Assembly (NCBI GenBank): GCA_018268775.1
Contig: JAFDVV010000002.1
Span: 1 to 60,229, forward strand
Length of the DNA: 60,229 bases
Source: Acidobacteriota bacterium
GTDB taxonomy: Bacteria; Acidobacteriota; Terriglobia; Terriglobales; Acidobacteriaceae
Direction of reading: 5' to 3'
Shown: positions 18,187-26,951 of the stretch, piece after piece
Numbering within the stretch: position 1 is the stretch's first letter
Layout: the number at the start of each line of letters is the position of its first letter
Translations under genes and position numbers: made by a program
The notes under the pieces: generated by a model
Told to the model about the DNA's origin: nothing
The model's database searches: none
What the model saw: the letters and a program-made list of their open reading frames with translations, nothing else

Positions 18187-18591
18187 ATGGCGACGAAGCG
18201 CAAGAGCAAAGGGGCATACATGATCTCCGCGGTGGCCGAGATGTATCAGATCCACCCGCAGACACTGCGTTTGTACGAGCGCGAGGGACTGCTGCGGCCG
18301 TCGCGCAGTGAGGGCAATACCCGCCTGTATACGGACGAGGACCTGGAGCGGCTTGAGTTCATCCTGAACCTGGCGCGCGATCTTGGTGTGAACATCGCGG
18401 GGATTGGCGTGATTTTGCAGATGCGCGAGCGCATGGAGGAGATGAACCGGCAGATGCAGGGGTTCGTCGACTACGTGAGGACGGAGATGCTGTCGCGGAT
18501 GCAGCAGCAACAGCAGGCATCGTCGGCGGGGCTGGTTCCGATGCGCAGGCCGATGGCGAGTCCTCCGGTGGTTCCTCTCAAGAAGCGGTAG
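18187..18591 (+). CDS. hspR: HspR-like MerR family heat-shock repressor
   Basis: A 134-residue protein with a MerR-type winged helix at ~11-80: YMISAVAEMYQIHPQTLRLYEREGLLRPSRSE... then RLYTDEDLERLEFI and GVNIAGIGVIL. This HPQTLRxYExxGL...GVNLAGI pattern is that of HspR, the repressor that binds HAIR operators and uses DnaK as co-repressor. A short coiled coil and a Gln/Pro/Lys-rich tail follow. No cysteines typical of metal-sensing MerR proteins are present. Placement after dnaJ matches the actinobacterial dnaK-grpE-dnaJ-hspR order, here without grpE. Confidence 0.85.
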   Translation: MATKRKSKGAYMISAVAEMYQIHPQTLRLYEREGLLRPSRSEGNTRLYTDEDLERLEFILNLARDLGVNIAGIGVILQMRERMEEMNRQMQGFVDYVRTEMLSRMQQQQQASSAGLVPMRRPMASPPVVPLKKR

Positions 18592-18653
18592 GGTTTCGTA
18601 ATAAACTTAAGGTTTGCGGGTCGCGTTATCCCCGGCCGGCTCCTAAGGTTGAA

Positions 18654-19841
18654 ATGAACGTATTGCTTCAAGTCCTGTTCTGGGTTGCGCTTGTTGGCAC
18701 CGTTACCTCTTCGATCTACTGCCTGATGGTGCTGGCCGCAGCGGCGCGCTTTGGTCTGCGGCGCCGTCGTGAGGAGCGCGCGGCAGCTATCTCTGCCTTT
18801 CTTCCTCCCGTCAGCGTGCTGAAGCCGTTGCACGGAACGGAAGACGGCATGGAGCGCAATCTCGAGACATTCTTCGAGCAGGACTATCCGGAGTTTGAGC
18901 TGCTTTTCTGCGCGCGCAACGAAAGCGACGCCGGTCTTCAGCTTGCGCGCGAGGTTGGCGAGCGTTATCCGCATGTGGATGCAAAGTACATTACCTGCGG
19001 CGAGCCTACGCCGCAGTTTCACAATGCGAAGGTCTTCTCGCTGGCGAAGCTGGACTCTGTTGCGCGTCATCCGCTCTATATCACCAGCGATGCCGATGTC
19101 CGCGTAACGCCGGACTACCTGCGGAAGATGGTTCAGAACCTGAAGGACCCGCACATAGGTTTGGCGTCGAGCGTGTATCTAGGCACGGTGCATCGGGGTC
19201 ATGCCGCTGGGCTTTCATCGCAGATCGATGCGGTGGGCAAGAGCGTCGAGATGACCTCTGGCGTGATCGTCGCGGACATGCTGGAAGGCACGAAGTTCGC
19301 CCTGGGCGCGACGATGGCTGTGCGCAAGCAATCGTTCGTCGATGCCGGTGGCTTTGAGGAGCTTGGCCAGTTCTATGCGGACGACTTTGTTTTGGGCAAT
19401 AGGCTGGCTGCTCGCGGCACAGGGGTGAGGCTGGCGACGCATGTGATCCGGCTATTGGTGGAAGACACCCCGTTCGGCCTCTCATTCCGCAATCAACTGC
19501 GCTGGATGCAGAGTACGCGGCGGTCGCGTCCCTGGGGGCACCTTGGCACGGGGCTTACGTTCGCACTTCCTTTTGGGTTGCTGGGCCTGCTGTGGGGGCT
19601 ACTCAGCGGACACGCGCTGCTCGGCCTGGTCTGGCTGGTTGCGATGATCGTCAACCGCTGGTTGCAGGCAGGGGCAGTCCTTCGCGTGATGGGCGATTCG
19701 GATTGGATCTATGGAATGCTCATCTATCCGCTGCGCGATCTGCTTGGCAGCATCCTGTGGCTTGGCAGCTATGGCGGCGACCGCTTCTACTACCGCGGGC
19801 AGACGTATCGCTTGCGTGAGGGCGGCCGCGTGGAGCGTTAA
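18654..19841 (+). CDS. hpnI: HpnI-like GT21 glycosyltransferase (hopanoid biosynthesis)
   Basis: A 395-residue membrane glycosyltransferase of the ceramide-glucosyltransferase fold. One N-terminal membrane helix precedes the catalytic domain with PVSVLKPLHGTEDGMERNLE, the DxD-type SDADV at ~145, and the NQLRW motif of the (Q/R)xxRW class at ~280, followed by WMQSTRRSRPWGHLG; C-terminal membrane helices end the protein. HpnI adds N-acetylglucosamine to bacteriohopanetetrol. Other hpn genes are absent from the window. It converges on two ArnT-like genes, 15 bases between stops. Confidence 0.85.
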   Translation: MNVLLQVLFWVALVGTVTSSIYCLMVLAAAARFGLRRRREERAAAISAFLPPVSVLKPLHGTEDGMERNLETFFEQDYPEFELLFCARNESDAGLQLAREVGERYPHVDAKYITCGEPTPQFHNAKVFSLAKLDSVARHPLYITSDADVRVTPDYLRKMVQNLKDPHIGLASSVYLGTVHRGHAAGLSSQIDAVGKSVEMTSGVIVADMLEGTKFALGATMAVRKQSFVDAGGFEELGQFYADDFVLGNRLAARGTGVRLATHVIRLLVEDTPFGLSFRNQLRWMQSTRRSRPWGHLGTGLTFALPFGLLGLLWGLLSGHALLGLVWLVAMIVNRWLQAGAVLRVMGDSDWIYGMLIYPLRDLLGSILWLGSYGGDRFYYRGQTYRLREGGRVER

Positions 19842-19856
19842 TCCGGGGTTCTGTGG

Positions 19857-21821
19857 TCAGCGGTTGGAGAGTACCGTCTTTCCACCGGCGGTGGCGATCA
19901 AATGGACTTCGCCATACGGCGCAAGATCGCGTGAACGCTTTGCTGGATCGTAGGTGAACAGAAAGACCCTGCCATTGCCGCCCCAAAGATGGCGTAGCGT
20001 CTGCTCGCCCTCGAAGATATGCGGCGAGTCGGGCCAAAGGCTTCCATACCAGAGACCATTCACGTTGCCGTTGATCAGATGAACCTGATGGCGCGTGTAG
20101 AAGATGAGCGATGAGCCGGAGGTAAGCTCGCCGTCGAGAACGATCTGGTCTGCCGGTTCGAGTCCCGCATTGTTGATTGAGAGGGCGAGGCCCTTTGAGC
20201 CAATGATGGGGTAAAAACGGGCAAGTCCTTCGTGTGCCGCCAGCAGTGTGACGCTCATCGCCGTGGCAAGCGTGATGTTTGCGGCAATGTTCAGATTGCG
20301 TCGGCGCAACGCGTAGCTTCCCAGGCCGATTGCGAGCATGCTGAGTGCTACTGCGATAAGCGGGCCCCGGAAGAGTCCCATGGCGGCACCCGTCAGGTCG
20401 AAGAGATGGCCGAGCGAGAGGTTGTAGAACTCAGGGTTTGCGGCGAGCAGCGATGCAATGTCAGTGCCTGCCTTTGGATGCGGCGCCGTGATTGCGAAGT
20501 ATCCGCAGACGACGGCGATCAACGTAGTGAGCGGCACCAGGAACCAGAGTGACCATGCAAGGGCGCTGCGTTGCGCGGGGACGTCGCCGGGGCGGTGTCC
20601 ATCCGCGCGCGCCAGCAGACCGGCGGCCATCAGAGCAAGTGCGGGCAGGGCGGGCAGGTTGTAATACTCCTGCCTGCTCGACATGGTAAAGAAGCCAAGC
20701 ACAAGCACGGTCCACAGCAGGAGCGACAATGCCGTCTCGTGCTGCTGTGCTGTAGCGGAGGCCTGTTTGCGGAGGTCGCGAATCTGGTCTCGAACTGCGG
20801 GAAAGAGAAATGCCGTCCATGGCATGACCCACAGTGCGCTGAGCAGCCAGAAGAGTGGTATCGGCACCTGGCCGTAGTCGTGCGGAATGCGGCGGCCGAG
20901 GAAGCGGGCGATGTGCTCGTTGTAGAGATAGAACCAGGCCCATCCACCACGCTCTGGGAGCCCCATGCCGGAAGGCAGTGGAATCGGCGGGGTACGGAGT
21001 GCGGCGAGGATGTGCCACGGCGCAGCGATGGCAAGGAAGACGGCGGTGCTCTCAATCAGGTGGAGTTTGAAGAGAAGGCGAAGCTGACGTGTGATCGCGA
21101 GATATGCAAGAACGAAGCCGATCGGAAAGACGAGTCCGATTAGTCCCTTCGTGAGTACATTCAGCGCCATGACCGCGGCAAAGCCTGTTGCGGGAAGCAG
21201 TGTGGAGCGGTGGTCGCGAATGCGATCGAGAGAGAGAAGGAAGAGATGCACGCCGAGCGTCATCCACAATGCAAGCAGAATGTCGGGGATGTAGAAGCGC
21301 GTGTAGAGGTATGGCCCGATGCTGGTCGCCATGGCGAGGGCGGCATAGAAGCCTCCGCGATCGGGAGCGTTGGCGGGAGAGGCCGCGCGGAAGAGCCGTA
21401 TGCCAAGCGCATAGACGGCAAGCAGCAGCGCGAGCATACCGAGGGCCAGCGGCAGGCGCGCAGCCCAATCGTGCGCGCCAAATACGCGCATGGAGGCGGC
21501 GGCCATCCAGTACATCAGCGGCGGCTTGTCGAAGAAGCGCACGCCGTTGATATAAGGCGTCACATAGTCGTGGCGGACCATCATCTCGCGCGCAATTTCG
21601 GTGTAGATGGAGTCGACGTCGTCGAGCAGACCGGGCGTGAAGAGTCCACCTATCTGTAGCAGCAACCACGCGGCGACGATGACGACGATCGAGCGTGCGC
21701 TCCATTGGCGAGTGGGTGCAGCGTAAGCGGCAGAGACGCGGGCGGCGGCGAATTGTGTTGAAGTGTCCAAAGTTATGCTGTGGCTGTGCGTTTGAGGCCG
21801 CTTGGCGAAGATGATGGACAA
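19857..21821 (-). CDS. ArnT/PMT-like membrane glycosyltransferase (GT39/83), paralog A
   Basis: A protein of up to 654 residues with ~12 membrane segments. The first periplasmic loop carries LLDDVDSIYTEIAREM, the acidic pair expected of GT-C enzymes, followed by YINGVRFFDKPPLMYWM, the KPP motif typical of ArnT-like enzymes. Such enzymes move a sugar from a polyprenyl-phosphate donor to lipid A, protein or another acceptor outside the inner membrane. The C-terminal periplasmic domain is large. The TTG start at 21821 has no clear ribosome binding site and a later start is possible. It follows paralog B by 15 bases; acceptor unknown. Confidence 0.85.
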   Translation of the reverse strand: MSIIFAKRPQTHSHSITLDTSTQFAAARVSAAYAAPTRQWSARSIVVIVAAWLLLQIGGLFTPGLLDDVDSIYTEIAREMMVRHDYVTPYINGVRFFDKPPLMYWMAAASMRVFGAHDWAARLPLALGMLALLLAVYALGIRLFRAASPANAPDRGGFYAALAMATSIGPYLYTRFYIPDILLALWMTLGVHLFLLSLDRIRDHRSTLLPATGFAAVMALNVLTKGLIGLVFPIGFVLAYLAITRQLRLLFKLHLIESTAVFLAIAAPWHILAALRTPPIPLPSGMGLPERGGWAWFYLYNEHIARFLGRRIPHDYGQVPIPLFWLLSALWVMPWTAFLFPAVRDQIRDLRKQASATAQQHETALSLLLWTVLVLGFFTMSSRQEYYNLPALPALALMAAGLLARADGHRPGDVPAQRSALAWSLWFLVPLTTLIAVVCGYFAITAPHPKAGTDIASLLAANPEFYNLSLGHLFDLTGAAMGLFRGPLIAVALSMLAIGLGSYALRRRNLNIAANITLATAMSVTLLAAHEGLARFYPIIGSKGLALSINNAGLEPADQIVLDGELTSGSSLIFYTRHQVHLINGNVNGLWYGSLWPDSPHIFEGEQTLRHLWGGNGRVFLFTYDPAKRSRDLAPYGEVHLIATAGGKTVLSNR

Positions 21822-21836
21822 ACGAGGGAGAAGCGG

Positions 21837-23723
21837 CTAACGGTCGAGCGGGCGGTCGGTGAAGAGCGCCTTGCCTGAGGTCTCCTTGAGAAGAATTTTT
21901 CGATCGCCGAGCAACTTGTCGACCTCGTCGCGCTTTTCGAGAGGGACAAAGAGTATCTTGCGCTCCCCTGCTCCCCAGCTATTTGCAAGGTCATTGTGTG
22001 AGAGAAAGATGCGCGGGGCATCGGGGAAGGTCGAACCGAAGAGCATTGAGGTGGAACGGCCATCGACGAGGTAGACGGTGTGGCCGAGATAGAAAGCTAT
22101 CGACGATCCATAGGATTGATCTCCATAGAGCAAGACCTCGCTGGAGCGCGAGACGGAGCCGTCGTCTTCAAGCTGCTGAATCTTCGCAGCAAGATTGGCA
22201 GAGGACAACATTGGGGCGAAGCGAATGAGCGCGATGTGGGCGGCGATCAAAAAGACGGCGCTGGTGAATGCGATCGCAGTGGTCGCTGCAAGGTGTCTTT
22301 GTCTCACACGCAGCCGCCATGCGACGAGAGGACCAACGGCAAAAGCAATTGCGGCCAGCGAAGCCGGCAGGCGCAATGCGGCAAAGCTGGGCCCGGTAAG
22401 GTCGAAGAAGTGCGACATGGAGAGGGTGTAGTCTCCCACGCCGCGGTGTGCCAGCATCTCGCCGATGTCGGGGACGAAAGGAAGTTTGCGCGAACTCCAC
22501 AGACCATAGGCGAGCGCTGCCGCTACGATCGCGCCCGCGACGGTGTAGACCGCGTGCGCAATCGTTATCCATCGTCTGGATAGAGGGTATTCCATGTAGT
22601 GGCTCTCGGCGTTTGCAAGTGCGGCCATGGTGAGCGCCAGCAAAGCGAGATAGGCCGGGAAGGTGTAGTACTCCTGATTGGTGGAGATGGAAAAGAAGAC
22701 CAGGACGAGGGCGGCGAACAGAAACCGGAGAAGGGCCGTTTGCCGGGCGAACTTCGCTACGGCCAGGTCCTTTCTGCGCGACTTCCATTGGATGACGGCG
22801 ACCGGCGCGAACAGGCTCCAGGGGAAGAGCCACACGAGATGCAGGCTCCAGAAGAGATAGCCCGGCAGCTTGTTGTAGTCCTTTGGATAGCGCTTGCCGA
22901 GGAAGCGAAGAAAGTGCTCGTTGACGAAGTAGAACCAGAAGAAGCCGTGGCCGTTCATGCCCCCGGTGTTTCGCAATCCGGCCAGGATGTGCCATGGCGC
23001 GGCGATGGCGAGAAAGAGCAGGAGGCCGCTGAACGGCTTCAACTCGCGCCATTTTTTGTAATCGCCAGTCAGCGCGAGGTAGACGGCCGCAGATCCAAAG
23101 AAGAAGACCAGAGCGACGAGTCCCTTGGTCAACACGGCAAGGGCAAGGGTGGCCCACATTCCATAGGCGTAGAGGGCGCGTCTGGGGCCTTCGCGTTCCA
23201 GTGCGCGCAGAAGGCAGTAGAGGCCTGACGAGAGAAACAGCGACAGCAGGACTTCGGGGATGTAGATGCGCGTGAAGAGGAAGACCCCGGTAGAGGTCAG
23301 AGTGGCAAGTCCTGTGTAGAAGCCAGCGCGGTCTCCCCAGGCACGGCGACTCCAGTGATAACCCAGTAGTGCCAGAAGAAAGACGCCGATTGCCTGCGGT
23401 AGATGCGCGGCAAAGGTGTTGAAGCCGAAGATGCGGAAGCTGAGGGCATCGAGCCAGTAAGGCAGCGGCGCCTTTTCCAGATAGCGAATGCCGTTGACGG
23501 TGAGCGTGACCATGTCGCCGGACGTGACCATGTGCCGGGCGGCGTTCGCGTGCGTGGCGTCGGCGTCGTCGAGCAACGGAGGCGCAAAGAGCGCGGCGAA
23601 GAAGATGGCCAGCCACAGCGCCGCCAGCGTAAGCAGAGCAAAGGAGCGGCGCGGCCCTTCACCAGAAGACGGGTGGCTCGAAGCGGTCTCATTCAGGGGC
23701 GAGCTTAAGGATGGACTGGTCAT
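21837..23723 (-). CDS. ArnT/PMT-like membrane glycosyltransferase (GT39/83), paralog B
   Basis: A 628-residue polytopic protein built like its downstream neighbour: Ser/Pro-rich cytoplasmic head, then LLDDADATHANAARHM in the first outer loop, VNGIRYLEKAPLPYWLDAL (KAP in place of KPP), RFLGKRYPKDYNKLPGYLFW before a central loop, and a C-terminal domain with GDQSYGSSIAFYLGHTVYL. The same order of motifs in both proteins indicates tandem duplication followed by strong divergence. It starts with ATG at 23723. Likely co-transcribed with paralog A. Donor and acceptor cannot be told from sequence. Confidence 0.85.
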   Translation of the reverse strand: MTSPSLSSPLNETASSHPSSGEGPRRSFALLTLAALWLAIFFAALFAPPLLDDADATHANAARHMVTSGDMVTLTVNGIRYLEKAPLPYWLDALSFRIFGFNTFAAHLPQAIGVFLLALLGYHWSRRAWGDRAGFYTGLATLTSTGVFLFTRIYIPEVLLSLFLSSGLYCLLRALEREGPRRALYAYGMWATLALAVLTKGLVALVFFFGSAAVYLALTGDYKKWRELKPFSGLLLFLAIAAPWHILAGLRNTGGMNGHGFFWFYFVNEHFLRFLGKRYPKDYNKLPGYLFWSLHLVWLFPWSLFAPVAVIQWKSRRKDLAVAKFARQTALLRFLFAALVLVFFSISTNQEYYTFPAYLALLALTMAALANAESHYMEYPLSRRWITIAHAVYTVAGAIVAAALAYGLWSSRKLPFVPDIGEMLAHRGVGDYTLSMSHFFDLTGPSFAALRLPASLAAIAFAVGPLVAWRLRVRQRHLAATTAIAFTSAVFLIAAHIALIRFAPMLSSANLAAKIQQLEDDGSVSRSSEVLLYGDQSYGSSIAFYLGHTVYLVDGRSTSMLFGSTFPDAPRIFLSHNDLANSWGAGERKILFVPLEKRDEVDKLLGDRKILLKETSGKALFTDRPLDR

Positions 23724-23862
23724 GATGGGGGCGGCTTATTCAAGGATAAATGGGGAAAGCGATTATCGAAGCCGGGGGCCGGTGAGCGGGCGAAGAAAAT
23801 TGTCAATGGATGTATCTTGCTTGTGACAGAGATTTTTCTCGCGTGGGGTGTTGAAGAAGGTG

Positions 23863-25428
23863 ATGCCAACCTTTGCGGCCATTGATATCGGATCGAACTC
23901 GTGCCGTTTGAAGATTGCGTCGGTGCAGCAGCACCGCCTGAAGACGCTGCACGAAGACCGCGAGGTCACGCGCCTGGGAGAGAGCGTCTTCCAGACGGGC
24001 GTCATCTCTCCCGAGGCGATGGCGGCGACGATTCGCGCCCTGAAACGCTTTCATAAAGCGGTGCAGATGCATGTGGTCGACAAGGTCCGCGTTGTGGCGA
24101 CCAGCGCCATGCGCGATGCGCGCAATGCGGAGGCTTTCACCGAGTGGGTGCTTTCGGCAACGGGCTGGAACGTCGAGGTGATCTCGGGGCTGGAGGAGGG
24201 CCGCCTCATCCACCTGGGCGTGGTGACTCATGAAGTGGGAGCACGCGGCCGGTGTGTATTGATCGACCTCGGTGGTGGAAGCTGCGAGATCACGGTCTCC
24301 GATAAAGGACGTATCAAATCGATGGTGAGTCTTCCGCTTGGCGCGGTGCGCCTTCAGCAGGAGTTCCTCCAGATAGACCCTGCGCCGAAGGAAGATATAG
24401 CGCGGTTGAAGCAATATGTCGATCGCGAGTTGAAGAAGGCGGAGCGCAAGATTGGCGCGCCACGTGCCGCGCTCGTGATTGCAACCTCAGGCACGGCAGC
24501 GGCACTGGCCGAGGCAAGCGGTCACGCCCGCAGGAAGAGTTCAGGCGGCAGAAAGACGCTGCAAAAGAAGCGCCTGGAGCACGTCGGATCGATGACTGCC
24601 GATGCCGTGGAGGTTCGCGCGCTGGCCGACCGGCTGGCAAAGATGCGCAATGAGCAGCGAGAAGCTGTTCCCGGCATCGGGCCGCGACGCTCGGAGATCA
24701 TCGTGGGCGGCGCGTTCGTCTACGCGCACCTGATGGAGCGGATTGGCCTGAAGTCCTTCCGCTATTCGTCGCTGGGCCTTCGCGATGGAATCCTCGCGCA
24801 GATGTTGAGCGACGTCGATCTGCGCGCATCGGTGCATCAGAAGATCGAGAGCGAACGCTGGTCGGGAGTCCTCGAAGTCTGCGATCGATATGCTATCGAG
24901 CTGCGACGCGTGGAGCCGGTGCGGCAGCATGTGGTTGAACTATTCGACTCGCTGTCACGGGTCCATGAACTGCCCGAGGAATACAAGCTGTGGCTCGAAT
25001 CCGCCGCGATGATGCAGGAGGTCGGCAAGTTTGTGAACCACCAGGGACATCATCGCCACGCGCAGTACATCATTGCGAACTCCGAGATATTCGGCTTCTC
25101 GCCGGAGCAGCGGACGATCGTCAGTGCGCTGGCGCGATACCTGGGGAAGACGCGTCCCGACCCCATGGACCGCATCCTGCGCGCGATTCCCGTTGAAGAG
25201 CATCCGCATATCGTGCGCGCGGTTGTCCTGCTTCGTCTGGCTGTCGCACTCAATCAGGACCGGGCGAGCGCCGTTGTGCGGATTCGCACGCATGTGTACC
25301 CAAAGCGTGTGCTTCTGGAGCTTGTGCCTGGCCGTGGGGGCGCAGAGCTTGAGGCGTGGTCGCTCAAGAAAGAGGCGATTTACTTTCGCGAGATCTTTCG
25401 TCGCGAGCTCTTCGTTGAGGTGGTATAG
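23863..25428 (+). CDS. Ppx/GppA family phosphatase with C-terminal HD-like domain
   Basis: A 521-residue protein. The actin-like N-terminus has FAAIDIGSNSCRLKIA (phosphate loop), ATSAMRDARNAEAF, SGLEEGRLIHLG with the catalytic Glu region, and VLIDLGGGSCEITV (second loop). The C-terminal ~200 residues hold the helical HD-like domain (KFVNHQGHHRHAQYIIANSEIFGFSPEQ) found in long exopolyphosphatases/guanosine pentaphosphatases. ATG 23863 is chosen from the family's usual N-terminus; GTG 23860, TTG 23851 and GTG 23848 are also in frame and the ribosome binding site does not settle it. Its last 49 bases overlap sixA on the other strand. Confidence 0.9.
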   Translation: MPTFAAIDIGSNSCRLKIASVQQHRLKTLHEDREVTRLGESVFQTGVISPEAMAATIRALKRFHKAVQMHVVDKVRVVATSAMRDARNAEAFTEWVLSATGWNVEVISGLEEGRLIHLGVVTHEVGARGRCVLIDLGGGSCEITVSDKGRIKSMVSLPLGAVRLQQEFLQIDPAPKEDIARLKQYVDRELKKAERKIGAPRAALVIATSGTAAALAEASGHARRKSSGGRKTLQKKRLEHVGSMTADAVEVRALADRLAKMRNEQREAVPGIGPRRSEIIVGGAFVYAHLMERIGLKSFRYSSLGLRDGILAQMLSDVDLRASVHQKIESERWSGVLEVCDRYAIELRRVEPVRQHVVELFDSLSRVHELPEEYKLWLESAAMMQEVGKFVNHQGHHRHAQYIIANSEIFGFSPEQRTIVSALARYLGKTRPDPMDRILRAIPVEEHPHIVRAVVLLRLAVALNQDRASAVVRIRTHVYPKRVLLELVPGRGGAELEAWSLKKEAIYFREIFRRELFVEVV

Positions 25429-25916
25429 AGCGCGCGAACGGTGCGCGCGTCCAGCAGCCACTGCATCGTTGCCGGGGCGCGCATGTACGACAGTCTGGCC
25501 AGCGAACCTTTGCGCATCCTGATCTGCGGCAGCGTGGTGGCGGAAGGCGGCACGAGCAGCGACCCGAGAAACTGTGGCAGGTTCGGGTTGTGGCCAACGA
25601 CCAGCAGGTTCTCGTAGTTGCGGCAGTCGGAGAGCAGGCGCTGGAACTCGCGATAGGTTGCCTCGGGTGCAAGCGCCTTGGAGATGAGGATCTTGCTCTC
25701 GTAACCCGTCTCGGTGCCCACAAGCGAGGCCGTTTGAATGCTGCGCTTGAGTGGACTGGATACGACAAGGTCGAACTGAATGTTCAGCGCGTTCAAGGTG
25801 TGCGCCAGAAGAAGGCAGTGACGTTTGCCGTCCTTGTCGAGCGGGCGCTTTACGTCGAGAAGAGGGTTGGAGCGGCGAACTCCAGCAGAGGCGTGCCGTA
25901 GAACAAATAGATTCAT
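25380..25916 (-). CDS. sixA: SixA-like phosphohistidine phosphatase
   Basis: A 178-residue histidine-phosphatase-fold protein. The catalytic RHASAG (RHG-type) opens the protein (LFVLRHASAGVRRSN), KRPLDKDGKRHC and VSSPLKRSIQTA supply the usual Arg, and LLVVGHNPNLPQFLGSL carries the second catalytic His. SixA removes phosphate from His of phosphorelay proteins. The C-terminal Arg/Ser/Lys-rich extension (~25 residues) lies entirely antisense to the end of the Ppx/GppA gene. No ribosome binding site is seen upstream of the ATG. Confidence 0.88.
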   Translation of the reverse strand: MNLFVLRHASAGVRRSNPLLDVKRPLDKDGKRHCLLLAHTLNALNIQFDLVVSSPLKRSIQTASLVGTETGYESKILISKALAPEATYREFQRLLSDCRNYENLLVVGHNPNLPQFLGSLLVPPSATTLPQIRMRKGSLARLSYMRAPATMQWLLDARTVRALYTTSTKSSRRKISRK

Positions 25917-25930
25917 AAACAGGAGTTTTA

Positions 25931-25995
25931 TTGTAGTGCAACCGGTGCAAATCCCTGTGAAGCGGCTGCCGCAATAAGGCTGCTAGTCCGTGGGC
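25931..25995 (+). promoter_or_regulatory. Cobalamin-riboswitch-like core, possibly a relic
   Basis: The string ACCGGTGCAAATCCCTGTGA followed by GCGGCTGCCGCAA resembles the B12 riboswitch core (GGTGnnAAtCC, then a GCnG/CCGC stem and GCAAC). The final ACTGT and a clear B12 box are missing. It reads on the plus strand, where no gene follows for thousands of bases, so if real it is a remnant or controls an unannotated RNA. Confidence 0.3.
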
Positions 25996-26216
25996 TTCTG
26001 CGGATCGTGATGAAAGACGCCGGGATCGGGCTCATCCAACGATGGCACCGCAGGCTCGGGATCCGGGATCGGGTCGGGCGCGTTGGCTGCCTGTTCCTCC
26101 GCCGTTGCCCGTGCGAAGGTGTCGTCCGTTGAAAGAGGGGCCGGATAGAGCGGAGTCAGCGGATCGGGGTTGTAAATCATCTCTATGTGGTGCGGGCCGT
26201 AGCTTGTGCCTGGCAT
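25983..26216 (-). CDS. 77-residue Pro/Asp-rich hypothetical protein
   Basis: A short acidic, proline-rich protein (MPGTSYGPHHIEMIYNPDPL ... PDPIPDPEPAVPSLDEPDP) with no signal peptide or membrane segment and probably disordered. No family is recognised. The ribosome binding site is weak. It lies 84 bases downstream of the methyltransferase gene on the same strand, so it could be the last gene of that run. It could also be a chance frame, although the composition differs from that of typical shadow frames. Confidence 0.4.
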   Translation of the reverse strand: MPGTSYGPHHIEMIYNPDPLTPLYPAPLSTDDTFARATAEEQAANAPDPIPDPEPAVPSLDEPDPGVFHHDPQKPTD

Positions 26217-26300
26217 GGGAGTGGGAGCCTTTCTTCACTCCATGTGATGCCCAAACGATGGGCCAGGTCGAGCGGTCCGGCCACAAAAGTTCTGCGGATT

Positions 26301-26951
26301 TCATGCTGCGTCGTTCTGCCATATCTCGGCCGCCAGCAGTCCCGCCAGCAGGTACTTCCTGCCAATGCAGACGAACCCGGCGTCGCGCATGGCCGACGCG
26401 TGGTCGGGCAGGCGCGTCGTTCGCAGGCCAGTCAGGATGCGGAAGCACAGATACAGTCCTCGAACGTAAAGCCATGCAGGAAGATACAGGCTGCCCGCAG
26501 GAATCCTGAAGTCCGAGACAACCCACAGCGCGCACGGCGCCAGCAGTGGCTTTACGCGCTGTACAAGGTCGAGAAGCTCATCCTGCTTCAGGCAATCGAG
26601 AAAGAAGTGTGTCACCACCAGGTCGTATGGCCTGTCTGTGTGAGGAAGTGTCAGCCGCGCATCGGACTGCTGTGTCTGAAGGCGGCCGGCGAAGGGATTG
26701 CATCTCCTGCAGAGGAGTTCAAGCATGGTGGCGCTGCTGTCGGTGGCCGTCGCGCGCAAGCGCGGATTGGCATGGAGCAGCTTCGCCAGAAACCGTCCAT
26801 CGCCATCGCCTATGACCAGCGCATGGGTGGAGTCCCGGAGCAGCGGAAGGAAGTACTCGCGTGTGCGTTCCAGCATACGTCCAAGCGTGAGATATTCCAG
26901 TACGCGATATGGCCGCGCGATCCAGTCGAAGTCTGCCAGTTGCCGGGTCAT
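26301..26951 (-). CDS. Class I SAM-dependent methyltransferase
   Basis: A 216-residue protein. FDWIARPYRVLEYLTLGRML at the N-terminus is typical of small Rossmann methyltransferases linked to quinone/lipid chemistry. Motif I is ALVIGDGDGRFLAKLL, the post-I acidic residue is ATATDSS, and YDLVVTHFFLDCLKQDEL is motif II. It starts in a 4-base ATGA overlap with the upstream membrane protein, so the two are translationally coupled. A UbiA-like partner suggests action on a prenylated or lipid substrate, but this is inference from context. Confidence 0.82.
   Translation of the reverse strand: MTRQLADFDWIARPYRVLEYLTLGRMLERTREYFLPLLRDSTHALVIGDGDGRFLAKLLHANPRLRATATDSSATMLELLCRRCNPFAGRLQTQQSDARLTLPHTDRPYDLVVTHFFLDCLKQDELLDLVQRVKPLLAPCALWVVSDFRIPAGSLYLPAWLYVRGLYLCFRILTGLRTTRLPDHASAMRDAGFVCIGRKYLLAGLLAAEIWQNDAA

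Noticed and set aside
22168..23616. 482-codon minus-strand frame overlapping the second ArnT-like gene
   Set aside because: It is Arg/His/Pro-rich without hydrophobic periodicity; the overlapping frame carries clear membrane helices and motifs.
24955..25974. Minus-strand frame over the end of the Ppx/GppA gene
   Set aside because: Composition is that of a shadow frame and it conflicts with both the Ppx/GppA gene and sixA.
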